DNA from: Bacillota bacterium
GTDB lineage: Bacteria; Bacillota; Clostridia; Christensenellales; Aristaeellaceae
Reading direction: 5' to 3'
NCBI GenBank assembly: GCA_023411375.1
Contig: JAEYOW010000010.1
Coordinates: 1 to 64,000 of the forward strand
DNA: 64,000 nucleotides
Position 1 is the stretch's first letter. Every line of letters begins with the position of its first letter. Below the pieces are notes generated by a model, which saw only the letters and a list, made by a program, of their open reading frames with translations, did no database searches and was not told the origin of the DNA. Both the position numbers and the translations under genes were made by a program. Of the stretch, positions 8,076 to 16,963 are shown piece by piece.

Positions 8076-8948
8076 ATGACCCATCATAAAAAGGTTGGCA
8101 GGCTGTCCCCATACTTATTTTTGCTGCCCGCTCTGCTGCTGTTTGGCGTGCTGTTGGTGTACCCCATTCTGACGGTTGGCGGCTATTCCCTGTATGATAA
8201 CGTAATCACCAATAAAAATCCGCAGTTTGTAGGTCTGCGCCACTTTCAGGCGATCCTTTCGGACGCGGGCTTCTGGTCGGCGCTGGGCAACATAACATGG
8301 TTTACCGGGGTGTCGGTCGCCTGTCACCTGGGCCTGGGTATCCTCTTTGCGCTTCTGCTCAACACTGACAGGCTTAACAAATACGTAAAGGGTTTTTTTC
8401 GTGCCGCGCTGATTTTACCCTGGACGTTCACCGTTACCATTGTAGCCATTCTATGGCGGCTGATGCTCAACCCCAGCGGCATTGTCAATTACCTGCTAAA
8501 CACGCCCGGAACGGACTGGTTTGGCACGCCTTCCACGGCCATGTGGGCCGCCATATTCGTCAACGTCTGGTGTGGCTATCCGTTCTATATGGTCAGCGTT
8601 CTTGCCGGCCTGCAGGGAATCAGCAAGGATTTGTATGAAGCCGCGCGTATTGACGGGGCGACGGGGCTTGGCAGCTTCCGCTACATCACCTTGCCGCAGT
8701 TAAAGCCCGTGCTCTCCAGCCTTCTGATGCTTGATTTCATCTGGACCATGCAGCAGTTCTCTCTGATTTATATGACCACAGGCGGCGGGCCCGCCCGCTC
8801 CACGGACGTGCTAGGCACCTACACCTATCGTCTGGCCTTTTCCAGCATGAAGTTTTCCCGTGCTTCGGCCAGCGCGCTGATTATTCTGTTTATCTGCATG
8901 CTGGTTTGCGTGTTTTATGTGCGCAAGCAAACAAGGAGTGACGCCTGA
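8076..8948 (+). CDS. Sugar ABC transporter permease (MalF/UgpA type)
   Basis: Inner-membrane permease of 290 aa with about six membrane segments, starting SPYLFLLPALLLFGVLLVYP as usual for MalF-like subunits. The EAA loop that contacts the ATPase is visible (YEAARIDGATGLGSFRYITLP). The start has CGAGGTG upstream. Its stop overlaps the next start as TGATG, so translation is probably coupled. No ATPase gene is in this operon; family members of this kind often share one MsmX-like ATPase (inference). Confidence 0.92.
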   Translation: MTHHKKVGRLSPYLFLLPALLLFGVLLVYPILTVGGYSLYDNVITNKNPQFVGLRHFQAILSDAGFWSALGNITWFTGVSVACHLGLGILFALLLNTDRLNKYVKGFFRAALILPWTFTVTIVAILWRLMLNPSGIVNYLLNTPGTDWFGTPSTAMWAAIFVNVWCGYPFYMVSVLAGLQGISKDLYEAARIDGATGLGSFRYITLPQLKPVLSSLLMLDFIWTMQQFSLIYMTTGGGPARSTDVLGTYTYRLAFSSMKFSRASASALIILFICMLVCVFYVRKQTRSDA

Positions 8949-9787
8949 TGAGCAAAAAGAACCGTTCGCGCTTAATTTCCGGCCTGATTTTGCTCGCGCT
9001 GCTGGTTGGTCTCGCCTACGCTTGCTTCCCGTTTTTATGGATGCTAAGCAGCTCTGTCAAGTCAAACAACGAGATTTTTACCCAGCCTCCGCAGCTTTTG
9101 CCGCGTGTATTTACGCTTTCCACGTATCAGAATATTTTCACCAGCCCGGGAAAGATGCGCTTTTTTCTAAACAGTTACATCGTCAGCTTTATCGCTACCG
9201 CCCTTACGCTGATAATCGCCATTTTTGCAGCATACGGCTTCAGCCGCTATGATTTCCGGTTGAAAAAGACGCTGAACGTCTTTATCATCAGCACACAAGG
9301 CGTGCCCACCATGACGCTACTGATTCCCTACTTCGGGCTGGTGGTAACGCTGGGGCTGTACGACACCTATCTTGCCCTGATCTTGACCTACCTGGTATTT
9401 ACACTTCCCTACGCTATCACCATGATGACGGGCTATTTTAACACATTACCCCGCGAACTGGATGAGGCGGTGCAAATGGACGGCGGTTCACGATCACGCG
9501 CACTTTGGAAAATCCTGGTTCCCATTTCCCTGCCGGGCATTATCGCCACAGGTATATATACCTTCCTGTTGTGCTGGAACGAGTATCTGTTCGCCCTGTG
9601 CCTGACCAAAAGCACGGAGATGCGCACCGTGCCCGTGGGCATCCAACTGTTGATGGGCGAGCACACATATGAATGGAACGAAATGATGGCCATGAGCGTG
9701 CTTGGCTCGTTGCCCATCATCCTGATTTACATGTTCGCGCAAAAGTATTTCCTGGCGGGGTTATCCTCCGGCGCCGTAAAAAGCTAA
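8948..9787 (+). CDS. Sugar ABC transporter permease (MalG/UgpE type)
   Basis: Second permease, 279 aa, with about six membrane segments. N-terminal FPFLWMLSSSVKSNNEIF and the EAA loop (LDEAVQMDGGSRSRALWKILVP) are typical of MalG-like subunits. It overlaps the upstream permease stop and ends 43 bases before a terminator, so it closes the operon. Confidence 0.92.
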   Translation: MSKKNRSRLISGLILLALLVGLAYACFPFLWMLSSSVKSNNEIFTQPPQLLPRVFTLSTYQNIFTSPGKMRFFLNSYIVSFIATALTLIIAIFAAYGFSRYDFRLKKTLNVFIISTQGVPTMTLLIPYFGLVVTLGLYDTYLALILTYLVFTLPYAITMMTGYFNTLPRELDEAVQMDGGSRSRALWKILVPISLPGIIATGIYTFLLCWNEYLFALCLTKSTEMRTVPVGIQLLMGEHTYEWNEMMAMSVLGSLPIILIYMFAQKYFLAGLSSGAVKS

Positions 9788-9830
9788 TCGAGGATAAATT
9801 TCGGTTGCGCCGCGGTTTAAACGCGGAGTC

Positions 9831-9867
9831 AAAAGCAGAGGAGCGGCATGCCGTTCCTCTGCTTTTT
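9831..9867 (+). terminator. Intrinsic terminator of the ABC operon
   Basis: AAAAGCAGAGGA pairs with TCCTCTGCTTTT through an inner CGGC-AT-GCCG stem, ending in T5. Confidence 0.88.
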
Positions 9868-9916
9868 CGTCAATTGCACCGGATATGCCGCGTCACGTTT
9901 AAACGAGCGGTAATAC

Positions 9917-10303
9917 TCACCCATTTCCGCCGCAGCCATGCTCGCCGCAGGTTTCACCATGGTGAGCACCATGGTGATCACACATCGCATCGGGGTCGTA
10001 GTTGAGGTTGCCGGCGAGCAGGTCCGCCACCGCCTGATCCGCGCCGCCCGTCACTCCGCCATACAACCGTATGCCCGCCTCGTCCAGCGCCCGGCGCGCT
10101 CCGCCGCCGATACCGCCGCAAATCAGCGTATCCACCTGTATTTTGTTCAGGATATCCGCCAGCGCGCCGTGGCCGCTGCCGTTGGTGTTGACGGTGACGG
10201 TCGTTTTAACGCCGCCGTCCTCCACGTCATACACCTTAAAACGCTCCGTGTGTCCAAAGTGCTGAAATACCTCTCCATTTTCATACGGCACCGCGATTCT
10301 CAT
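9917..10303 (-). CDS. NifX/NifB-type dinitrogenase iron-molybdenum cofactor domain protein
   Basis: Small cytoplasmic protein of 128 aa of the Nif11/NifX-like (Fe-Mo cofactor) fold: MRIAVPYENGEVFQHFGH at the start, VDTLICGGIGGGARRAL in the middle. The C-terminus is rich in histidine and cysteine (CDHHGAHHGETCGEHGCGG), suggesting metal or cluster binding. The ATG at 10303 is preferred, because an upstream ATG sits directly on the AAAGG site. It follows the DUF134 gene by 50 bases in the same direction. No other nitrogenase gene is present, so a role in iron-sulfur or metal handling is more likely than nitrogen fixation. Confidence 0.85.
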   Translation of the reverse strand: MRIAVPYENGEVFQHFGHTERFKVYDVEDGGVKTTVTVNTNGSGHGALADILNKIQVDTLICGGIGGGARRALDEAGIRLYGGVTGGADQAVADLLAGNLNYDPDAMCDHHGAHHGETCGEHGCGGNG

Positions 10304-10353
10304 GCTCAATCCCATCCTTTCAAAAATTTTATATTGTTGTTACTGCCGGAATG

Positions 10354-10746
10354 CTATTTCAGCCCAGTTTCCGGCGCGGGTGCGCCCACCGCGCCGCCAT
10401 GCGCGCAGCGCCGTCCGCACCGTCCGGCGCACCCGCATCCGGCCGCCCCGCCGTCGCAAAGCACGTATTCTCCCCCCGCAATCATAAGCTCCTTTTCATT
10501 GACAAGGCATTCGGCCACCTTCGCCCGCGCGCTGGCATAAACCGCCTGAACGGTTGTGCGGGCGACGTTCATCCGCGCGGCGCATTCCTCCTGCGTCAGG
10601 CCCTCCAGGTCGATCAGGCGGATGCTTTCGAACTCGTCCAGCGCCATGGTAACCATCGGACGCTGGACGTATGCGCCCTCCATGGGGCCGAAGCGCCCGC
10701 ACGAGGGTTCCGCGCAGATGCGGCGACGCTTTAACGGTCTTGGCAT
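10354..10746 (-). CDS. DUF134-family DNA-binding protein
   Basis: 130 aa, starting MPRPLKRRRICAEPSCGRFG, followed by the DUF134 signature (LDEFESIRLIDLEGLTQEE) and a sigma-like helix-turn-helix (CAARMNVARTTVQAVYASARAK). The C-terminus is cysteine-rich (CGCAGRCGRRC). The start has AAAGGAGG upstream. DUF134 genes are commonly next to NifX-like genes, as here. A metal- or redox-responsive regulator is likely. TGACATATG inverted repeats flank its promoter and may be its own operators. Confidence 0.88.
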   Translation of the reverse strand: MPRPLKRRRICAEPSCGRFGPMEGAYVQRPMVTMALDEFESIRLIDLEGLTQEECAARMNVARTTVQAVYASARAKVAECLVNEKELMIAGGEYVLCDGGAAGCGCAGRCGRRCAHGGAVGAPAPETGLK

Positions 10747-10761
10747 TGGAAGCCTCCTTTC

Positions 10762-10813
10762 TGACATATGCCGATTATACGATTGATTATACACGATTAT
10801 TGTCATATGTCAA
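10762..10813 (-). promoter_or_regulatory. DUF134 promoter flanked by TGACATATG inverted repeats
   Basis: Minus strand: TTGACA (10808-10813), 16-base spacer, TATAAT (10786-10791). The 9-mer TGACATATG (10762-10770) and its complement CATATGTCA (10804-10812) enclose the promoter core, one on the -35 box and one near the ribosome site. Such a layout suggests autoregulation (inference). Confidence 0.6.
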
Positions 10814-10903
10814 TAACAAAAAAGACGCCGGCTGATGGGCGTCTGTGAATTTTGAATGGCGGCGCGGACCGCATGGAGCGTGCCGATTGTCGCTTGCGAG
10901 AAT

Positions 10904-12853
10904 TTACGCATTTCCTGTCCCGTCCATCGCGTTTACGGGCGGCAAGCAGGCGTGGCCCCTACATACATAAAATGTCGTTCGGCCGTTCAGCAGGCTGTAT
11001 TCCGGCGTGGGCCCGTCAAGCACAAGCACGTCGGCGCATGGATTTACCTGCGAAAGCGCCATTTCGCGCTCCCCAGGCTCCCCAAGCACCACGACGACAC
11101 GCTCCGGCGGCGACAGGTGCCGCGACAGCGCCAGCAGGAAAAAGCTATGGTTAGACGGGCCTTCCTTCGCCGCGCCGCTCAGGAAGAAGAGCTGCCTTTC
11201 CGCCGCCGCGCGAAACCTTTCGTCGCCAGTGAGCGCCGCGAGCCGTACAAGGTTATACGCCATGACGGAGTTTCCGCTCGGCGTCGCTCCATCGTACGTT
11301 TCCTTCGGTTTTAGAACAAGCGCCTCATTCTCGCGGCCATAGAGGGTGAAACCGCCGTTTACCTTATCCTCAAAATCAGCCGAGGCCTTGTCTGCCAGAC
11401 GCTTCGCGTCCTCCAGCACGGCCGCGTCGGGCGAGGCGCCATACAGGGCAAGCAAAGCGAAAACAAAGTAGGCGTAATCATCCAGGAAGCCCTTGCCGCC
11501 GCGCTTTCCTTTACGATAGCTGACATAGAGCGTATCGCCCTCGCGCAGCCTTTCCTCAACGAAGTGGTGCGCGGCCCGCGCGGCTTCCAGATAGCTTCGC
11601 TCCCCTGTCGCGCGGAACAGTCCGGCGAGCGCGGCGATCATCATGCCGTTCCATGCGGTCAGAATTTTATCATCCAAATGCAGGCGGCACCTGCTTTTTC
11701 GGTATTTGTACAGCGCGGGCAGGCAATCTTCAAGCCGGCCGTCAAGCGCTTCGGCGCGAAGCAGATTGGGGATGCTTTTACCCTCGAAATTGCCCTCCGG
11801 CGTGATGCCGTAGCGTTCGTTAAACGCTTTGCCCAAATTCCGGCCAAGCACCCTTTCAACCTCGTCCGGCTCAAAAACGTAGTACTTGCCCTCCACGCCG
11901 TCGCTGTCCGCGTCCTGAGCGCTGTAGAACCCGCCCTCCGGGCCGCGCAGCTCGCAAAGCGCATAGGTAGCGGTCTTTTCTGCAACAGCTCGGTACAGGG
12001 GGTTTTTCGTGACGGCATACGCCCGCGCGTAGGCCAACAGGAGCAGCGCGTTGTCGTAAAGCATCTTTTCAAAATGGGGCGTAAGAAAATACCGGTCGGT
12101 GGAATAACGCGAAAAACCGTAGCCGATGTGGTCGAACAGCCCGCCACGGTACATGTGTTCCAACGTGGTTTCAGCCATACGAAGCGCCGCCCGGTCCTCC
12201 CTGCGCTCGTACACGTCCAGCAAAAACAGCAGGTGGTGCGGCGTGGGAAACTTCGGCGCGCGGCCAAAGCCGCCCCATGTTTCGTCAAAGGCCCGTTTAA
12301 ACCAGTCGAGCGCCTCGGAAATCAAACCTTCGTCGATCGCTCCAGGCATTTCAGTCCCTTCGTTAAGCAGCGCAAGCACGCCGTCGGCGGACGCCAGCAG
12401 CGACTCCCTGCCGTCCGTCCATTTTTCATGAACGGCATGCAAAAGCTCGCGAAAACCGGTCATGCCATGCCGTGATGTTTTGGGAAAATAGGTGCCGGCA
12501 TAAAACGGCCTTTGTTCCGGCGTCATAAAGACGCTGGTGGGCCAGCCTCCGCCGCCGGTGAACGCCTGGCATACCGCCATGTACACGCTGTCGATATCCG
12601 GACGCTCCTCCTTATCAACCTTTATGCTTACAAAAAACCGGTTAAGCAGCTCGGCAATCTCCTCATCCTCAAAGCTTTCATGCGCCATAACATGGCACCA
12701 GTGGCAGGTGCTGTACCCGATGCTGACAAACACGGGTCTATCCTCTTTTTTCGCGCGGGCAAAGGCCTCCGCGCCCCATGGATACCACTCCACCGGCTGG
12801 CCCGCGTGCTGCAATAGGTATGGGCTTGTTTCAGCGCTCAGATGGTTTTGCAT
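10904..12853 (-). CDS. yyaL: Thioredoxin-domain protein, YyaL/DUF255 family
   Basis: 649 aa. The N-terminal thioredoxin-like domain (about 1-160) starts with [19 protein letters not shown] and holds the CHWC redox motif (Cys50, Cys53). The remainder resembles an alpha/alpha six-barrel glycosidase-like fold (for example [17 protein letters not shown] and ILTAWNGMM). Length and layout match bacterial YyaL and animal SPATA20 proteins, whose reaction is not established. AGGAGG precedes the start. It is the last gene on the strand of the arsenic operon, after a 116-base gap, so thiol-redox support of arsenate reduction is conceivable but unproven. Confidence 0.9.
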   Translation of the reverse strand: MQNHLSAETSPYLLQHAGQPVEWYPWGAEAFARAKKEDRPVFVSIGYSTCHWCHVMAHESFEDEEIAELLNRFFVSIKVDKEERPDIDSVYMAVCQAFTGGGGWPTSVFMTPEQRPFYAGTYFPKTSRHGMTGFRELLHAVHEKWTDGRESLLASADGVLALLNEGTEMPGAIDEGLISEALDWFKRAFDETWGGFGRAPKFPTPHHLLFLLDVYERREDRAALRMAETTLEHMYRGGLFDHIGYGFSRYSTDRYFLTPHFEKMLYDNALLLLAYARAYAVTKNPLYRAVAEKTATYALCELRGPEGGFYSAQDADSDGVEGKYYVFEPDEVERVLGRNLGKAFNERYGITPEGNFEGKSIPNLLRAEALDGRLEDCLPALYKYRKSRCRLHLDDKILTAWNGMMIAALAGLFRATGERSYLEAARAAHHFVEERLREGDTLYVSYRKGKRGGKGFLDDYAYFVFALLALYGASPDAAVLEDAKRLADKASADFEDKVNGGFTLYGRENEALVLKPKETYDGATPSGNSVMAYNLVRLAALTGDERFRAAAERQLFFLSGAAKEGPSNHSFFLLALSRHLSPPERVVVVLGEPGEREMALSQVNPCADVLVLDGPTPEYSLLNGRTTFYVCRGHACLPPVNAMDGTGNA

Positions 12854-12969
12854 TTAGCTCGCCTCCTGTGGTGAGGATGCTCTTTTTGGGGGAGAGGTAT
12901 GCGAATTTCGGTTTCAGCACCACGCGGGGCTAAGCGGCGCGTCACGAGCACAGGCAAATCGTCCAGATA

Positions 12970-13878
12970 TCAGTCCGCCTTGCCCGCCGCAACGCGTCCG
13001 CTCAATTCCAAAACCCGTCGCTCAATTTCCGCGATTACCCGCAAAAAGGCCTCGACTCCCCGCCCGGTCGGATCCTCCAGCCCCCAGTCCTCCCTGTGGG
13101 CGCAAGCCAGCGAAGGGCACCGCACGTTGCAGCCCATCGTCACCACAGTATCCACAGGCGGCAGCTCCTCAAGCGTCTTGCAGCGCTGGGTTCTTTCCAT
13201 ATCCACGCCGTACAACCGCTTGACAAGCGCAACCGCGTCCGGGTTGATGCGCTGCCCGGCCTCGGTTCCGGCGGAGTAGCATTCCAAAACGCCGCCAGCC
13301 AGCCGGCGGCCCAACGCTTCCGCGATTTGGCTGCGGCACGCGTTATGCACGCAAATGAAAGCAACCTTTTGCGCGCCCTTTCGGTCCAGCCTCAACCCGC
13401 AGCGCTTTTCCATCAGCACGGTGTCCCGCCAAACGCCAAAGCGGTCGCGGCCGATTTTCTCTCGGTATCCCACCATGCGAAAGCCGCATTTGCCATGCAG
13501 GCCAATGCTGGCAGCGTTGTCGCGCATGATGCCGGATTGAAGCGTCCATATTCCCGCGCGCTCCGCCCTCCGCGAAAGCTCGTTAAGCAGCGCCTGCCCG
13601 ACACCCGTACCCCGGTGGGCGGGCGCGATATATACGCTAACCTCCGCCACGCCCGCGTAAACGCACCGGCTGGATACCGGGGAAAGCGCCGCCCAGCCCA
13701 CCACGCGCTCCCCGCGCACAGCGGCGAGCCGGCATTCCCTTCTGTGCGCCGCGTCCCATTCCTCATAGCTGGGCACGCCGGTCTGAAAGGTCGCCAGATT
13801 TGTTTCGATGCCGCTTTTGTAAATCTCTTTAACCGCCGCCCAGTCGCCGGGCAGCATCTCCCTGATTGCCAGCTTCAT
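12970..13878 (-). CDS. Fusion of ArsN-type GNAT acetyltransferase and thioredoxin-type arsenate reductase ArsC
   Basis: 302 aa, two domains. Residues 1-160 form a GNAT acetyltransferase like phosphinothricin/arsinothricin N-acetyltransferases (IREMLPGDWAAVKEIY, acetyl-CoA loop HRGTGVG near 89-94). Residues 170-302 are a low-molecular-weight phosphatase-fold arsenate reductase: nucleophile motif CVHNACRS (Cys176, Arg182), SAGTE, relay cysteines in MGCNVRCPSLAC (250, 254, 259) and acid motif EDWGLEDPTG. Start at 13878 fits the GGAAAGGG site better than 13887. It follows arsR and arsP-type genes. It would reduce arsenate and may acetylate an arsenical such as arsinothricin (inference from family). 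Confidence 0.88.
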   Translation of the reverse strand: MKLAIREMLPGDWAAVKEIYKSGIETNLATFQTGVPSYEEWDAAHRRECRLAAVRGERVVGWAALSPVSSRCVYAGVAEVSVYIAPAHRGTGVGQALLNELSRRAERAGIWTLQSGIMRDNAASIGLHGKCGFRMVGYREKIGRDRFGVWRDTVLMEKRCGLRLDRKGAQKVAFICVHNACRSQIAEALGRRLAGGVLECYSAGTEAGQRINPDAVALVKRLYGVDMERTQRCKTLEELPPVDTVVTMGCNVRCPSLACAHREDWGLEDPTGRGVEAFLRVIAEIERRVLELSGRVAAGKAD

Positions 13879-13905
13879 CCTTTGCATCCCTTTCCGTCAA
13901 GCCCG

Positions 13906-14904
13906 TCACGCCATAAAGAGCGCCTGATAGGCGTTAAAGAAATAGCCTATGAATATGATGCCCACCGTTACCACCGCCACAAAGAAGGCCAGCAGCCTGG
14001 GCTTGACAACCCGGCGCAGCATGATGATCGAGGGCAGCGAAAGCGCCGTGACGCCCATCATAAAGCTTAAAATGACGCCAAGGCCCGCGCCTTTGGAAAA
14101 CAGCGCCTCCGCGATGGGAATGGTGCCGAAGATATCAGCGTACATCGGGATACCCAGTACCGTCGCGAAAATTACGGAAAGCGGATTGCCGCCGCCCAGC
14201 GCTCCTTCTATAAAATCCTTGGGAATCCAGTTATGGATGAACGCGCCGACCGCCACGCCTGCCAGCACGTACCAGAACACCTTTTTGACCGTACCCGCCA
14301 CGACGCTCCATGCATAGCGGACGCGGTGCGCCTGAAGCCACTCCCATGCGTCTGCCCGCTGCGCGGCCTTTTCATCCTGCGCGGCCTCAAGGTGTTTTTC
14401 CATATGCAGCCGGTCGATCAGCGTTCCGCCGATCACCGCAAGCACCACGCCCAGGGCCGCATACAGCGCCGCCACGCGCCAGCCGAACACCGACGTCAGC
14501 AGCACCAGCGAGCCCAGGTCCACCAGCGGCGACGAGATAAGAAACGAAAACGTAACGCCGATGGGCAGGCCCGCGTTTGTAAAGCCAATAAAAATCGGGA
14601 TGGAGGAGCAGCTGCAAAACGGCGTAACCGTGCCCAGCAGGGCCGCCACAGTGTTGGCCCCAAGGCCCCGGAAGCGGCCCAGCACCGCCTTGACCCGTTC
14701 CGGCGGAAAGTATGATTCCACAAGCGAAATGAGAAAAATCAAAATGCCCAGCAACAGAAAAATCTTGATTACGTCATAAATCCAGAATTGAAGGCTTGCG
14801 CCCCAGCGCGAGGCCGTATCCATACCCAGCCCGCCAAGCGCGTCCCCGATGAGCGCGTTCAGCCATTTCATCCCAAGCACCTGCTCCTGAATAAACATTG
14901 CCAT
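13906..14904 (-). CDS. arsP: ArsP-type permease (DUF318 family)
   Basis: Membrane permease, 332 aa, with about eight membrane segments in two repeats. The family signature TPFCSCSSIP lies at residues 95-103, with Cys97 and Cys99 as likely arsenic ligands; a second repeat reads GIPMYADIFGTIPIAEAL. ArsP exports trivalent organoarsenicals; related permeases can carry other metals. It sits between arsR (11-base gap) and the acetyltransferase-ArsC fusion, which supports an arsenic role. GGAGG precedes the ATG. Confidence 0.85.
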   Translation of the reverse strand: MAMFIQEQVLGMKWLNALIGDALGGLGMDTASRWGASLQFWIYDVIKIFLLLGILIFLISLVESYFPPERVKAVLGRFRGLGANTVAALLGTVTPFCSCSSIPIFIGFTNAGLPIGVTFSFLISSPLVDLGSLVLLTSVFGWRVAALYAALGVVLAVIGGTLIDRLHMEKHLEAAQDEKAAQRADAWEWLQAHRVRYAWSVVAGTVKKVFWYVLAGVAVGAFIHNWIPKDFIEGALGGGNPLSVIFATVLGIPMYADIFGTIPIAEALFSKGAGLGVILSFMMGVTALSLPSIIMLRRVVKPRLLAFFVAVVTVGIIFIGYFFNAYQALFMA

Positions 14905-14915
14905 ATCCGCGCCTC

Positions 14916-15197
14916 CTACCGACCGTCCGCCAGTTTTTCAAGCAACCGCCCGGCCCTTTGAATACCCTCCGGGTCCAGCGTATAATGCGTCCATTTGCCT
15001 TCCCGCCGCCCGGTCACAACCCCCGCGCCGCAAAGAATTTGCATATGGTGGGAAAGCGTGGATTGCGAGATATCCAGCGCCTCCAGCAGCTTGCAGGCGC
15101 ATAGCTCTCCCGGACGCAGCAGGTCAAGAATCCTCAACCGGTTTTCATCGCAAAACGCCTTAAACACGCGTGCCTGCTCCGCATAGGTTTCGCCCAT
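14916..15197 (-). CDS. arsR: ArsR-family arsenic-responsive repressor
   Basis: 93-aa winged-helix repressor. The As(III)-binding pair is visible in ELCACKLLEAL at the start of helix 3, followed by the recognition helix (ISQSTLSHHMQIL) and wing (GRREGKWTHYTL). Binding of arsenite by the CxC motif would release DNA. First gene of the operon; GAGGTG precedes the ATG, and the promoter just upstream overlaps a TTCGATTT/AAATCGAA inverted repeat. Confidence 0.93.
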   Translation of the reverse strand: MGETYAEQARVFKAFCDENRLRILDLLRPGELCACKLLEALDISQSTLSHHMQILCGAGVVTGRREGKWTHYTLDPEGIQRAGRLLEKLADGR

Positions 15198-15220
15198 CTG
15201 ATCACCTCACATCGATAAAC

Positions 15221-15257
15221 TTCGATTTATTATATGCGACAAATCGAAAAACGTCAA
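15221..15257 (-). promoter_or_regulatory. Arsenic operon promoter and ArsR operator
   Basis: Minus strand: TTGACG (15252-15257), 17-base spacer, TATAAT (15229-15234). The inverted repeat TTCGATTT (15221-15228) / AAATCGAA (15241-15248), with 12 bases between the arms, spans the -10 region. It is a good operator candidate for the ArsR encoded immediately downstream. Confidence 0.7.
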
Positions 15258-15276
15258 TCTGTAATTGCAGAAAACA

Positions 15277-15311
15277 CAAAAGCGCCCCCCGGCTTTTACC
15301 GAAGGGCGCAA
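15277..15311 (-). terminator. Intrinsic terminator of the corrinoid operon
   Basis: Minus strand: GCGCCCTTCGG pairs with CCGGGGGGCGC (one wobble, loop TAAAAG), followed by TTTT. It ends transcription after the RACo-type gene. Confidence 0.75.
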
Positions 15312-15374
15312 CGCATTAAAAACGCCAGGAACGTGCTTCTCGACAGCCCGGCCTTGCACAGCAAGGTTTCCCGC

Positions 15375-16850
15375 TTATTCAAACATCATCTCGTCCATAT
15401 AATGCTCCGAAAAACGGCTGCTGCCGCCAAGCGGCACATGCTCGGCCTGGTGGGCCAGCGCAGCGGCCCGCTCAGCCATGCACTCGTCCAGCAGCAGCAT
15501 GCCCGCGCCCGCAAGCGCCGCGTTGCCGATGACCCGCTCGCGTCCCGCGAACTCCCCGGGAAACAGGCCGATGGCCGTCGCGCTCTCAAAGTTCAGGTGA
15601 CTGCCGAAACCTCCCGCTATATAAAGCCGGGCAACGTCCCCAGCGGTAAGGCCGGCGGTCTCCAGCATGGTTCGAATGCCCGCCGCAATGGCCGCCTTTG
15701 CAAGCTGAACGCTTCGGACGTCCTGCCCAAGCAAATAAACCTCCGGGGTAAGAAACAATTTTTCCGCCTCCACTGCGCCCGTCTCGTCGATCTGGCCCAG
15801 AGCAAGCAGGGCCGCCACCGCGTCGACCAGGCCCGAGCCGCATACGCCTACGGCCGGCGCGTCCCCGATGGTATGGCAGCGCAACGCGCCGGCCTCCACC
15901 CACACGCGGTCAATCGCACCCGGCACGCTGCTTACGCCCATGTGAATGCCGCTGCCCTCAAACGCCGGGCCTGCCGCCGTGGAACTACAAAGCAGCTTGC
16001 CCCTGTGCCACAGGGCGATTTCGCCGTTGGTGCCCACATCCACCAGCAGGGCCGTTTCCGCCCTTTCACACATACCGGAGGCAAGCACCGCGCAGGCGAT
16101 ATCCGCGCCGACAAACGCGCTCATGCAGCGCGGCAGATAGGCGCGCCTATCAAGCAGCGTCGTCCATTCACCATACAGGCGGTCCGCATCAAAGGGCGCG
16201 TGCGAAAGCGCCTCCGGGTTTTGGCCCGTCAGCAGGTACAGCATGGTCGTGTTGCCCGTAACCGTCAGCACGTCCAGCTCCTCCGGCGCGACCTTCCCAG
16301 CCCGGCAAAGCTCGTTGACAAGCCCGTTCAGCGCGTCCACGACCAAGCGCTGGAGCCGTGTCAGCCCTCCGTCCAGCGCCGCGCCGATGCGGCCCATCAC
16401 GTCCGCCGCCACAGCCGTCTGCGGGTTGATACCGCCTGCCTTCGCCAGCGGCTCTCCGGTTTTTAAATCGTACAGCCTAAGCGCCAGCGTCGTGGTGCCG
16501 ATATCCACCGCCGCGCCGTAACGCCCAGCCATCGGGCGCAGGGCTTCCACGCGCGCCTCTCCGCCCGTCTCAATCTGGCGCATATCGCGCTTTTCAGGCA
16601 GCACGGCCTCGCAATCTCCCAAAAGACGGGCCTGGCATGCCAGCCGCGTACCGGCGCGCCGCTCCGCGTCCGTCTCCGGCGCAACCGCGCCCGTAAGCCG
16701 CACGGCGCATTTGCCGCACGTGCCGCGGCCACCGCACGGCTGGGCCTGGTAAAACCCATTCGCGGCCAATACCTCCGCCACAAGCGGCGCGCCCACAAAG
16801 GTAAGCTCCGCCGCGCGGCCGCCTTCCTCGTATACCTTCAGCACCGGCAT
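15375..16850 (-). CDS. RACo-type reductive activator of corrinoid proteins (2Fe-2S plus ASKHA ATPase)
   Basis: 491 aa. Residues 1-90 form a 2Fe-2S ferredoxin domain with Cys39, Cys45, Cys48 and Cys72 (CGGRGTCGKC and ACQ). From about residue 100 there is an ASKHA ATPase domain (AVDIGTTTLALRLYDL, then LVDVGTNGEIAL and GPAFEGSGIHMGVSSVPGAID). Such proteins use ATP to reduce inactive Co(II) corrinoid to Co(I) in methyltransferase systems. It is the last gene of the operon that includes a URO-D methyltransferase and, farther upstream, a corrinoid protein, so this is its likely partner. GGAGG lies 7 bases before the ATG. Confidence 0.9.
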   Translation of the reverse strand: MPVLKVYEEGGRAAELTFVGAPLVAEVLAANGFYQAQPCGGRGTCGKCAVRLTGAVAPETDAERRAGTRLACQARLLGDCEAVLPEKRDMRQIETGGEARVEALRPMAGRYGAAVDIGTTTLALRLYDLKTGEPLAKAGGINPQTAVAADVMGRIGAALDGGLTRLQRLVVDALNGLVNELCRAGKVAPEELDVLTVTGNTTMLYLLTGQNPEALSHAPFDADRLYGEWTTLLDRRAYLPRCMSAFVGADIACAVLASGMCERAETALLVDVGTNGEIALWHRGKLLCSSTAAGPAFEGSGIHMGVSSVPGAIDRVWVEAGALRCHTIGDAPAVGVCGSGLVDAVAALLALGQIDETGAVEAEKLFLTPEVYLLGQDVRSVQLAKAAIAAGIRTMLETAGLTAGDVARLYIAGGFGSHLNFESATAIGLFPGEFAGRERVIGNAALAGAGMLLLDECMAERAAALAHQAEHVPLGGSSRFSEHYMDEMMFE

Positions 16851-16963
16851 TTCGCATCCATCCTCCGTTGTTTTCGCTTGGGCGGGTGATTTACGGCTAT
16901 GGCGAAAGCATTGCCCATCCCCTTTTAAAGCGCTTTGTCCTTTTGCTTACGCTGAAGCCCGCA

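Noticed and set aside
3651..9904. GTTTAAAC palindromes (3651, 9815, 9897) as a shared operator
   Set aside because: The same 8-mer occurs inside the YyaL gene (12294), and two of the three intergenic copies lie downstream of genes, so it is not convincing as a regulon signal.
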